Of a stretch of 54,775 bases of DNA, positions 24,419 through 31,485 are shown one piece after another (within the stretch, counting starts at the first letter, position 1; each line of letters begins with the position of its first letter). Under the pieces are notes generated by a model, which ran no database searches, had not been told where the DNA came from, and saw only the letters and a program-made list of their open reading frames with translations. The stretch is from contig CAMXPV010000025.1 of the NCBI GenBank assembly GCA_947245585.1, forward strand, positions 1 to 54,775. Direction: 5' to 3'. Made by a program: the position numbers and the translations under genes. The DNA comes from an uncultured Lachnospiraceae bacterium. GTDB lineage: Bacteria; Bacillota; Clostridia; Lachnospirales; Lachnospiraceae.

Positions 24419-25530
24419 TGAAATCTGTGTTTTCCCTTTCCGTACCCTTCCACAGATACTATCATTTCGGCTTCCAATAAAATACTTATCAGTTCAGATG
24501 CCCTCGTGTGCTTCAGCCCTGTCACCTTCTCTACATCAGACCTTCCGAAAATAATTTTTGTACCAAATGTTTCCCGCATTTTTTGTACATGTGCGATCGT
24601 CTTATCCGAAAACGATAGATTCTTATATTTTCCCAGCCATTTAATGTCCGCTTTTTTTCGTCCAATGTCCGCTTTTTCCTCTCCAATGTCCGCTTTTTGA
24701 TAATCTGAAAATATACCACTGATATGCATGGACCTATTATGCAGTTCATGCCGCTCATCAAGAAGGAGATTTTGTAAAAACAATTCTAAAAATTCGGTTG
24801 TTTCATGCACTCCATTTTTCAGATCATTATAGTTTGCACGAACAAGCGCATTTCTGAAATACCATGCATTTTCGGCAAAAATATCATTTGTCGCTTCAAA
24901 TCCCAATGTCCGGAGATATTTAATAAAAAACACCGCTGTCGTTCTGGTATTTCCCTCGCCAAAAACGTGGATTTGCCATAGTCTTGAAACAAAAACCGCA
25001 AGATGGTGAATCACTTCATCCATGGACAGCCCTTTATAACTATAGGCCTTTTCCTGTGACAAATCATAATCCAACGTTGCACGCAGCTCGGACGCGCTTC
25101 CATAAAGAACGGTCGCCCCATCAAGAACCCATTCCTTTTTTGTAATATTGTAATCTCGAATCTTGCCTGCATGACTGTATATTCCGCCAAACAATTTTTT
25201 ATGGATAGACAGATATTCATTTGGAGTGAAGCTAAACGCCTTTTCAGAGAGCAGCCTCGCGATCCGAACCGAAACTTTATCTGCCTCCTCTGTCCGAGCA
25301 TCTTCTTTCATTGCTTCAGGATTCTCTTTATAATAGGTGTCCAGAAGCTCTTGAGCCTCTTCTAATGTGATTCTACCCTCAATATTTTGAATTGCGGTTT
25401 CCACCAAATAACTGGACGGCTTCAAGCCGTCAACCGCCTGCAAACCAATAGCGGTATTCCATACGTATCCTTTATCGCGCTGATTTGGCTCTGTCTGCCT
25501 CAAATATTCTTTAAAAGGATCCTGATCCAT
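24415..25530 (-). CDS. Fic domain protein (putative AMP-transferase) with KADI repeats
   Basis: 371 residues from the ATG after GGGGGTG (MDQDPFKEY); an ATG six codons upstream is possible. Numbering below is from that upstream ATG. The Fic core is at about 110-265 with the motif HVFGEGNTRTT (194-204); the catalytic His194 and the Asn200/Arg202 positions are kept, while the usual Pro after His is Val. NIEG at 55-58 resembles the inhibitory helix but lacks a Ser/Thr at the expected place. Residues 285-303 hold three 7-residue repeats based on KADI. The last 65 residues resemble a winged helix (SDVEKVTGLKHTRASELI), as in Fic proteins that bind DNA. Fic enzymes usually add AMP to a protein target. 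It follows the HD-GYP gene by 27 bases. Confidence 0.88.
   Translation of the reverse strand: MDQDPFKEYLRQTEPNQRDKGYVWNTAIGLQAVDGLKPSSYLVETAIQNIEGRITLEEAQELLDTYYKENPEAMKEDARTEEADKVSVRIARLLSEKAFSFTPNEYLSIHKKLFGGIYSHAGKIRDYNITKKEWVLDGATVLYGSASELRATLDYDLSQEKAYSYKGLSMDEVIHHLAVFVSRLWQIHVFGEGNTRTTAVFFIKYLRTLGFEATNDIFAENAWYFRNALVRANYNDLKNGVHETTEFLELFLQNLLLDERHELHNRSMHISGIFSDYQKADIGEEKADIGRKKADIKWLGKYKNLSFSDKTIAHVQKMRETFGTKIIFGRSDVEKVTGLKHTRASELISILLEAEMIVSVEGYGKGKHRFQ
24643..24698. repeat. three tandem 21-bp repeats inside fic
   Basis: AATGTCCGCTTTTT occurs at 24643-24656, 24664-24677 and 24685-24698, a period of exactly 21 bases. On the coding (minus) strand this gives three copies of KADI spaced by 3 residues. 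The period keeps the reading frame, so the array can grow or shrink without breaking the protein. Confidence 0.9.
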
Positions 25531-25554
25531 CCATTCACCCCCTGCCATAAGAAG

Positions 25555-25576
25555 AGTTTATCTTATATCTGCCGAA
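25555..25576. repeat. 22-bp direct repeat, copy 2
   Basis: Identical to 22693-22714. It covers the last five codons and the stop of the HD-GYP gene (stop at 25558-25560) plus a few bases beyond. Confidence 0.85.
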
Positions 25577-26187
25577 GTTTCCGTCTTAAGCGGCACCTTT
25601 CCCTCTTCCATCAGTTTCAACATAGCGGCCGCAATCTGCGGGTCAAACTGGGTTCCCATATTGTTTCTGATCTCATTTTTGATGGTCTCCTCATCCAGTC
25701 CCTTGCTGTAGCACCGATCCGCCGCCATAGCGTCGTAGGAATCCGCTACACAGATAATTCTGGCAAAAAAAGGTATTTCCTCTCCTTTCAGGCCCTCGTT
25801 ATAGCCCGTTCCGTCATATCTCTCGTGGTGATAGCGCGCCCCGTCGCTGATTCCCGGCAGGGATTTGAAATCTTTTAAAATTTCTCCCCCGATCATGGGG
25901 TGGTTTCTGATCACTTCCTGCTCTTCCGGGTTTAACTTCCCGGGCTTGTTCAAAATGCCGTCCGCCACACCGATCTTTCCGATATCGTGCATCAGTGCAA
26001 TATAATATATCTGTTCCTGCTCCTCCTCGGACATATGTAGCTTTTTGGCGAGCTCTCTGGAATAGGCTGCCACCCGCATGGAATGTCCGTTCGTGTACTT
26101 GTCCTTCGCGTCGATGATATTGGCGAAAGTTTTCAGGGCCTCGTCAATGATTTTTTTGTAGCCGTCCTGCTTCATTTGTTCGTCCAT
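25558..26187 (-). CDS. stand-alone HD-GYP-type phosphodiesterase-like protein
   Basis: 209 residues; ATG after CGGAGGAAATC. A single HD-GYP domain without a receiver: NGHSMRVAAYSRELA, MHDIGKIGVADGILNKPG, RNHPMIGGEIL, YHHERYDGTGYNEGLKGEEIP and IICVADSYDAMAADR. The third residue of the GYP motif is Asn (GYN), but all metal ligands are present. It probably degrades cyclic di-GMP or a related signal. It is the third such protein in the window and is transcribed toward the fic gene. Confidence 0.87.
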   Translation of the reverse strand: MDEQMKQDGYKKIIDEALKTFANIIDAKDKYTNGHSMRVAAYSRELAKKLHMSEEEQEQIYYIALMHDIGKIGVADGILNKPGKLNPEEQEVIRNHPMIGGEILKDFKSLPGISDGARYHHERYDGTGYNEGLKGEEIPFFARIICVADSYDAMAADRCYSKGLDEETIKNEIRNNMGTQFDPQIAAAMLKLMEEGKVPLKTETSADIR

Positions 26188-26231
26188 GATTTCCTCCGGT
26201 TTTTTAGTCCTTACAGCCTTATAAGAATCAG

Positions 26232-27455
26232 TTAAGTCAGATTGACTTTCTTCTTTCCCATAAGAAAATCCACTATGTTAATGTGTGAAATACCATCCCT
26301 TGAGAAATCCAACCGATCCATTGAAAGAACATATTTAGGAGCCGCATCGCTGATTGGCTTAAATGCGCCAAATTCCCTCTCTATCGTCTGGCTGCCGCTT
26401 AAATAGTATGCTACCTGAATAAAACATTTCTTTTTCCCACTAATAACGACAAAGTCGATTTCTCCCTTATATGTCTTTCCTACAAATACCTCATAGTCCC
26501 TCGATACCAGTTCATTGTAAATAATATTTTCAAGGAAAAAAGTGTCCTCAATATTTACAAAGTTAGTATTTACCATTCTAAACCCCGTGTCTACAGCATA
26601 CTGCTTTTCAACATACGCCATAGCCTGCTTGCCTACTATGTTAAAACGCTTCACCCTGTCAATCAGGCACGCCTTCTCCATTTTATCCAAATACCTGTAA
26701 ACAGTCTTTTTATCGATCTGTTCCCCGTTTTGATTTTCAAAATACGACTCGATATTTTTTGCAGAGAATTCTTTTCCCGCATTTGCCATAATATATTCGG
26801 CTATATTTTCAAACTTCTGTCTGTTAATTTTTGATCTATCCGATATGATATCCTTACCCAATATTCCCTTGTAAGTCTGTTCAATATATTTCTTAATATC
26901 ACTTTCGCGCTCAAAAGAAAAACGAAGCGGGAGCCCGCCCCAATTAATATAATCAATGAATAATTCGTCTGGCGATACTTCCTTTCCCTGAGCCTTGCAG
27001 TATTCATAACTTTCCAAAAACGAAAATGGCATTATTCTAAACTCTACGCATCTGCCAACCAACAAGGTTGCCATTTCCCCTGAAAGCAGCTTAGAATTGC
27101 TGCCCGTAATAAAAATGGAACAATTGACAGTTGCCCTAAGAGATGAAAGAACTTTTTCAAAGCTTCTGACATGTTGTATTTCATCCAGAAAGATCAAATA
27201 TTTTCCATCATCCTTTATACGATCAATCACATATTGATTCAATCGTTCCGCATTACGAATCTTTTCAAACCGCAGATCTTCAAAATTCACTTTAATTATG
27301 TGTCCCTCATCGTATCCGCCGCTTCTGAGTTCCTCCTCTATCTGACCGAGCAGAACAGATTTACCGCAACGTCTTACGCCGGTAAGCACTTTTATCAGGT
27401 CAGCATCATAAAAGGGTCTGATTTTAGCCAGATATCTTTCCCTCTTTATAAACAT
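26232..27455 (-). CDS. AAA ATPase with C-terminal DUF4143 (orphan ATPase family)
   Basis: 407 residues. The ATG (MFIKRERYL) lies 8 bases after AAGGAGG; a longer reading to 27500 would start inside the inverted repeat and was rejected. Walker A is GVRRCGKS at about 26-33 and Walker B is YLIFLDEIQHV at about 85-95. Sensor-like FITGSNSKLL follows. The C-terminal DUF4143 part has a PD-(D/E)xK-like pattern (GEIDFVV ... CFIQVAYYL). These ATPases are widespread in anaerobes and their role is unknown. A perfect inverted repeat lies over the promoter, suggesting self-regulation. Confidence 0.88.
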   Translation of the reverse strand: MFIKRERYLAKIRPFYDADLIKVLTGVRRCGKSVLLGQIEEELRSGGYDEGHIIKVNFEDLRFEKIRNAERLNQYVIDRIKDDGKYLIFLDEIQHVRSFEKVLSSLRATVNCSIFITGSNSKLLSGEMATLLVGRCVEFRIMPFSFLESYEYCKAQGKEVSPDELFIDYINWGGLPLRFSFERESDIKKYIEQTYKGILGKDIISDRSKINRQKFENIAEYIMANAGKEFSAKNIESYFENQNGEQIDKKTVYRYLDKMEKACLIDRVKRFNIVGKQAMAYVEKQYAVDTGFRMVNTNFVNIEDTFFLENIIYNELVSRDYEVFVGKTYKGEIDFVVISGKKKCFIQVAYYLSGSQTIEREFGAFKPISDAAPKYVLSMDRLDFSRDGISHINIVDFLMGKKKVNLT

Positions 27456-27492
27456 ATCATGCGCCTCCTTGATGAATAATGTGCTTATATTA

Positions 27493-27527
27493 TGCCACAA
27501 ATTTAAAAATTTTCAAGATTTGTGGCA
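27493..27527. promoter_or_regulatory. inverted repeat over the promoter of the DUF4143 ATPase
   Basis: TGCCACAAAT (27493-27502) and ATTTGTGGCA (27518-27527) are exact reverse complements with 15 bases between. On the minus strand TTGAAA, then 16 bases, CATAAT runs through the repeat, so a factor bound here would cover the promoter. Confidence 0.6.
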
Positions 27528-27614
27528 CATATTATTAAATTCCATAAAACAATTCTAAGTATCCATAAGTTTTTCTTTCCCAACCATCCGGCAAACTGTC
27601 CGCAAATACGCCAA

Positions 27615-27636
27615 ACAGACCCGCAAAGGGGTCTGT
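27615..27636 (-). terminator. hairpin after the HipB-like gene, weak terminator
   Basis: ACAGACCC (27615-27622) pairs with GGGTCTGT (27629-27636). On the minus strand only three T residues follow, so termination may be partial. Confidence 0.45.
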
Positions 27637-27656
27637 CATGATAAAAAACATCCAGT

Positions 27657-27938
27657 TTACTTAGTCTGTCCATTTAAGATCTCTTCAATCGAGCCAAAGG
27701 GCACCTGACTGAACAGACCGTCTAATTCTTCCTCGACCTCAAGGGCGATTGCCAGTTTTGTCAAGGATTGCAGGGATATTTCTCCGCTCTGCTCAAACCG
27801 CTTCAAAGAACCGAGACTCACCCCCGCCTTTGCAGCAAGCGCCTTCTGCGTTAGTTTCTTCCGCTTCCGAATCTTTCCCATCCGGCCTGCAATATCCATA
27901 TTAATTTCTGTCCACGTTCTTTGATATAAATGAATCAT
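27657..27938 (-). CDS. HipB-like XRE family helix-turn-helix protein without HipA partner
   Basis: 93 residues. The XRE-type helix-turn-helix is at about 18-75 (IRKRKKLTQKALAAKAGVSLGSLKRFEQSG), followed by a short acidic tail (EEELDGLFSQVPFGSIEEIL). This form is common in antitoxins encoded upstream of hipA kinase toxins, but no hipA is present: downstream lies the ATPase leader and upstream the histidine kinase. If the first ATG is used, a good promoter (27945-27973) would place the transcript start at the ATG itself, a leaderless mRNA; the ATG at 27899 (MDIAGRMGK) is the alternative. Role unknown. Confidence 0.8.
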   Translation of the reverse strand: MIHLYQRTWTEINMDIAGRMGKIRKRKKLTQKALAAKAGVSLGSLKRFEQSGEISLQSLTKLAIALEVEEELDGLFSQVPFGSIEEILNGQTK

Positions 27939-27944
27939 GCTAAT

Positions 27945-27973
27945 ATTTTATCCCTTTTCGTCTGTTTTATCAA
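27945..27973 (-). promoter_or_regulatory. sigma-A promoter of the HipB-like gene
   Basis: Minus strand: TTGATA (27968-27973), 17-base spacer, TAAAAT (27945-27950). Only 6 bases separate the -10 from the ATG at 27938. Confidence 0.6.
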
Positions 27974-27996
27974 GATAGGAATAAAATATGAGCCGT

Positions 27997-29661
27997 TTAT
28001 CCTTCCTGCATCGGAAACCGCACCGTAACCGTAGTTCCCTTTCCCACTTCGCTTGCAAGCGCTAACGACGCATTGTGGACAAGGACGGCATGTTTTACAA
28101 TAGACAGTCCAAGCCCCGTTCCGCCCACGGCTTTGGAACGGCTTCTGTCCACCCGGTAAAACCGTTCAAAGATGCGATCCCGATGTTTCGCGTCGATGCC
28201 GATTCCCGTATCGCTGACGGAGAGAACAGCCTCTTTCTCCCCGGACTGCACGTCTATGACAACGCTTCCGTTTTCGCAGTTATACTTAATCGCGTTATCG
28301 CACAGATTGTAAACAATGCTGTAAAGAAGCTGTGGAATGCCTTCCACCTCCGCCGGGGTTCCTGTCAGCGCAAGGGACACATGCGCCGCACCCGCCGTCG
28401 GCTCCAGACTTCTGATCACGCTTTCCGCCAGACTGTACAGCTCCACCTTCTCGCGGGGCATACCCTCCGCCCCCTCGTCCAGACGGGAGAGGCTGATGAT
28501 ATCTTCCACAAGCTGCGTCATCCGCTGTGCCTCCTCGTAAATCTTCCCCGCAAAAGGAGCCACATCCGCCACCGCCACCATATCGTTTTTCAAAAGCTCC
28601 GCATAACCGGAAATGGAGTGCAGCGGCGTTTTCAATTCATGGGAAACATTGGCGGTAAACTCCCTGCGCATCTGTTCCGCCTTCTCCTTCTCGGTGACGT
28701 TAAAAAAGCAAAGCGCAGCTCCCATTACGCCCCTTTCCGCTATAACGGGATTGGCATCCACCTGGTATTTCTCTCCCTCCAGATCGATTACCCGTTCTCC
28801 CGCCTCTCCCTGCAGGGATTTTTCCAAAATTTCCTGTATATCAGGATTACTGCTGACAGAAAGCATATGCAGTCCGACGCACTCCCAACTCACCCCCAAA
28901 AGCCGTCTGGCCGTGGGATTCATACTGATGATTTTTCCCTTGCGGTTCAAAAGAACCATGCCCTCGTTCATGCTGCCGATGATGGTATTTAATTCTTCCT
29001 CTTTTTGCAGAAGCTTATCCCTCTGCAGGTTCAACTGCCGCCGTTGGCTGTCGATGCGCCGCAAAAACGGCAGCAGTTCGTCATATCCCTCGTTCAGCAA
29101 AGGATGGTCCAGATCAATTTCATTGAGCGGCTGTACTATTTTTTTGGAAACCTGAACCGCCAAAATCACGGACAGCACAAGCGCCACCGCAAAAACCACG
29201 CAGAGCGGCTGCACCATGCCAAAAAGCAGCGCCAAAATAGAATTCTGCGATATGGAAAGCCGAAGTACCGTACCGTCCGGGAGCCTTCTTGCCGCATACA
29301 AAAACCGCTCCGTCAGCGTGGGAGAATACCTCCTGCTCTCCCCGTACCCCGATTTCATGGCTTCTTTCACTTCTTCTCTCTCCAGATGGTTTTCCATCTC
29401 CAAACTGTCGGATTCGCTGTCATATAAGACGTTTCCCTGCGCGTCAATCCATGTTATCCGGTAATCCGATACCTCCAGTCCACGGAAATAATCCATCCCC
29501 GCATTGACAACGCCCTGCGCGGCAAGGTTTGTCTGCATCCAAAGCTGCCTTCGCTGGACATCCGAAAAATAGTTATGAAGCACGACAAAAATCAAAATAA
29601 CGGAGGCAATAAAGACCGTAATTGCCACCAGACAAATAGAACGGAATATACGTTTCGTCAT
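27997..29661 (-). CDS. PhoR-type membrane sensor histidine kinase
   Basis: 554 residues. TM1 is at about 7-28, an extracytoplasmic domain at about 29-142, TM2 at about 146-168, a coiled linker at 170-215 and a PAS domain at about 215-325 (EELNTIIGSMNEGMVLLNRKG). HisKA carries the phospho-His in TANVSHELKTPLHSISGY (about 346). The ATPase domain has YNLCDNAIKYN, VSDTGIGID, RIFERFYRVDRSRS and GGTGLGLSIVKHAV. The layout is that of Firmicutes PhoR/WalK kinases. It follows the response regulator by 3 bases. The phosphate-uptake gene and Pho-like repeats upstream point to phosphate control. Confidence 0.92.
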   Translation of the reverse strand: MTKRIFRSICLVAITVFIASVILIFVVLHNYFSDVQRRQLWMQTNLAAQGVVNAGMDYFRGLEVSDYRITWIDAQGNVLYDSESDSLEMENHLEREEVKEAMKSGYGESRRYSPTLTERFLYAARRLPDGTVLRLSISQNSILALLFGMVQPLCVVFAVALVLSVILAVQVSKKIVQPLNEIDLDHPLLNEGYDELLPFLRRIDSQRRQLNLQRDKLLQKEEELNTIIGSMNEGMVLLNRKGKIISMNPTARRLLGVSWECVGLHMLSVSSNPDIQEILEKSLQGEAGERVIDLEGEKYQVDANPVIAERGVMGAALCFFNVTEKEKAEQMRREFTANVSHELKTPLHSISGYAELLKNDMVAVADVAPFAGKIYEEAQRMTQLVEDIISLSRLDEGAEGMPREKVELYSLAESVIRSLEPTAGAAHVSLALTGTPAEVEGIPQLLYSIVYNLCDNAIKYNCENGSVVIDVQSGEKEAVLSVSDTGIGIDAKHRDRIFERFYRVDRSRSKAVGGTGLGLSIVKHAVLVHNASLALASEVGKGTTVTVRFPMQEG

Positions 29662-29664
29662 TTG

Positions 29665-30339
29665 TCAGATTCCCTCCTTCAACCGATAACCAACGCCCCG
29701 TACCGTTTCTATATAGTCTCCACATTCACCCAATTTCATCCGCAGCGTACCGATATGTACATCCACAGTCCTTGTTTCCCCTGTATAATCCGTGCCCCAT
29801 ACCAATTCTAAAAGCCAGTCTCTGCTGTAAACCCGTCCCGGATTTTCCATAAAAGTACGAAGCAGCGAATATTCTTTGAGCGTCAGCTGCACGCGCTCCC
29901 CCTTGACGCATACCGTATATGTCTGGGGATTTAGCTCCAACGCTCCGGCACGCAGAAGGCAGACCGATTCCTTCCCCTCCGTGCGGCGCAGCACCGCCCG
30001 GATCCTCGAAACCATTTCCATCATGCCAAAGGGCTTGGCCAGATAATCGTCCGCACCCAGATCCAAACCGGTCACCTTGTCATACTCCGTCCCTTTGGCC
30101 GTAGACATGATCACAGGTATGTCACAGGTTTCTGGCTGCATCCGCAGCTTTTTCAAAATCGAAATGCCGTCCTCGCCCGGAAGCATGATATCCAACATAA
30201 CAAGCCGGGGCATTTCGTTTTGCAGCGCTTTAAAAAAGCTCTCGCCGCCGGCAAACCCTCTGGCCTCAAATCCGGTAGACCGTATCGTATAGATCATCAA
30301 TTCCCGAATCGCATCATCGTCTTCCACACAAAAAATCAT
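29665..30339 (-). CDS. PhoB/PhoP-type response regulator
   Basis: 224 residues, ATG (MIFCVEDDDAIRE) after GAGGTG. The receiver covers 1-118 (VEDDDA, LVMLDIMLPGEDG with the phospho-Asp near 49, MSTAKG, KPFGMME). The winged helix is at about 130-222 (LTLKEYSLLRTFMENPGRVYSRDWL, TVDVHIGTLRMKLGE, IETVRGVGYRL). The start codon lies inside the end of the cotransporter gene (26-base overlap), so translation is coupled. Probable activator of the operon under phosphate limitation, through the Pho-like repeats at 31406-31444. Confidence 0.93.
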   Translation of the reverse strand: MIFCVEDDDAIRELMIYTIRSTGFEARGFAGGESFFKALQNEMPRLVMLDIMLPGEDGISILKKLRMQPETCDIPVIMSTAKGTEYDKVTGLDLGADDYLAKPFGMMEMVSRIRAVLRRTEGKESVCLLRAGALELNPQTYTVCVKGERVQLTLKEYSLLRTFMENPGRVYSRDWLLELVWGTDYTGETRTVDVHIGTLRMKLGECGDYIETVRGVGYRLKEGI

Positions 30340-31348
30340 ATCCGCACCTCTTTTGACCGTATTTAGCCACCTCATCATCCCTGACCGTCAGACATGCAAG
30401 CTTTACAAGCCCTTTTGAAAAGGGGAGCAGCATCAATGTCGCCGTCAGATTAAAGATACTATGGATTGCCGCAATGCCGAAGGGTGTCGCCGCCTCATCC
30501 AGGAACGAAAAAGGTATTACCGCATTCATCATATAAAACAGCGACAGGAACAGAATGGTTCCAATCATATTGAAATACAAGTGCACAAGCGCTGCCCGTC
30601 TGGCATTTTTGTTTGCCCCTACACTGGATAACATAGCTGTCACACAAGTGCCGATATTCTGTCCCATAATAATCGGTATGGCTGTATTATACCCCACCGC
30701 CCCCGTCGCACACAACGCCTGCAAAACTCCCACCGACGCGGAGGAGGACTGAATCACCGCCGTCAGCACAAGACCCGCCAGCATTCCGAAAACAGGGTGT
30801 GAAAAACGAACCAGAATATTGGCAAATTCCGGTATCTCCGAAAGCGGCTTCACCGCATTGCTCATGGTATCCATTCCGAACATCAATATAGCAAAACCCA
30901 CCAAAATCGTCGCTATGTTTTTTCGTTTTTCCTTACGGGAGAACATGAGAATTCCCGTGCCAACAATAGCCAAAATCGGTGAAAATGAAACCGGCTTGCA
31001 CATCCGTACCAGAAAGGAATCGCCATCAATCCCTGTCGCTCCCAAAATCCACGCGGTTATGGTCGTCCCCACATTGGCTCCCATGATAATGCCTACCGCC
31101 TGCTGCAGCTTCATGATGCCGGAATTGACAAACCCAACCACCATCACGGTCGTCGCCGAAGAAGACTGGATCACCGCCGTGACACCCGCCCCCACTAACA
31201 CCGCTTTCAGCGGCCTATTGGTCAATTTTTCCAGAATTTTTTCAAGCCGGCCGCCGGAAGCGCGCACCAGGCCATCCCCCATCAAATTCATTCCATAAAG
31301 GAAAAACGCCAATCCGCCGATCATCGTCAGCAAGTCAAAAAAGTCCAT
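30314..31348 (-). CDS. Na/Pi cotransporter family protein without PhoU domain
   Basis: 344 residues, ATG (MDFFDLLTMIG) after GGGGAG. Two inverted NptA/PNaS repeats are seen: GAGVTAVIQSSSATTVMVVGFVNSG (about 53-77) and LVLTAVIQSSSASVGVLQAL (about 193-212); the QSSSA signatures are diagnostic. It should import phosphate with sodium. Many clostridial members are about 540 residues with a C-terminal PhoU-like domain; this one stops after the membrane part with a short basic tail that overlaps phoB. No downstream frame continues a PhoU domain, so it appears to be a natural short form. Confidence 0.9.
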   Translation of the reverse strand: MDFFDLLTMIGGLAFFLYGMNLMGDGLVRASGGRLEKILEKLTNRPLKAVLVGAGVTAVIQSSSATTVMVVGFVNSGIMKLQQAVGIIMGANVGTTITAWILGATGIDGDSFLVRMCKPVSFSPILAIVGTGILMFSRKEKRKNIATILVGFAILMFGMDTMSNAVKPLSEIPEFANILVRFSHPVFGMLAGLVLTAVIQSSSASVGVLQALCATGAVGYNTAIPIIMGQNIGTCVTAMLSSVGANKNARRAALVHLYFNMIGTILFLSLFYMMNAVIPFSFLDEAATPFGIAAIHSIFNLTATLMLLPFSKGLVKLACLTVRDDEVAKYGQKRCGYDFLCGRR

Positions 31349-31405
31349 ACAAAATCTCCCCAATCATAGTTTTCAGATATTCCGATTTTCATTCTAAAAC
31401 CTTTC

Positions 31406-31444
31406 TGTAAAATCTATGATTGAGGAATGTAAAATTCTTGTAAA
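31406..31444 (-). promoter_or_regulatory. three phased TTTACA repeats, Pho-box-like
   Basis: On the plus strand TGTAAAAT begins at 31406, 31428 and 31439, that is, spaced 22 and 11 bases. On the coding strand these are TTTTACA repeats at helical phase, like the TTAACA-type repeats of Bacillus PhoP boxes. They end about 60 bases before the Na/Pi cotransporter start. Confidence 0.6.
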
Positions 31445-31485
31445 ATTTCGATGTGGGACAGGCTGTCTGTAAAAGGAACAAATTC

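Noticed and set aside
24643..24698. Possible small CRISPR-like array
   Set aside because: Only three units of 21 bases with no unique spacers, and they encode an in-frame protein repeat in fic.
22693..25576. Integrative element with its own recombinase
   Set aside because: Direct repeats are present, but none of the three genes between them is an integrase, transposase or relaxase.
30314..30339. Frameshift that removed a PhoU domain from the Na/Pi cotransporter
   Set aside because: The sequence after the stop belongs to the response regulator in another frame, with its own ribosome binding site and full-length domains; no PhoU-like translation is left in any frame.
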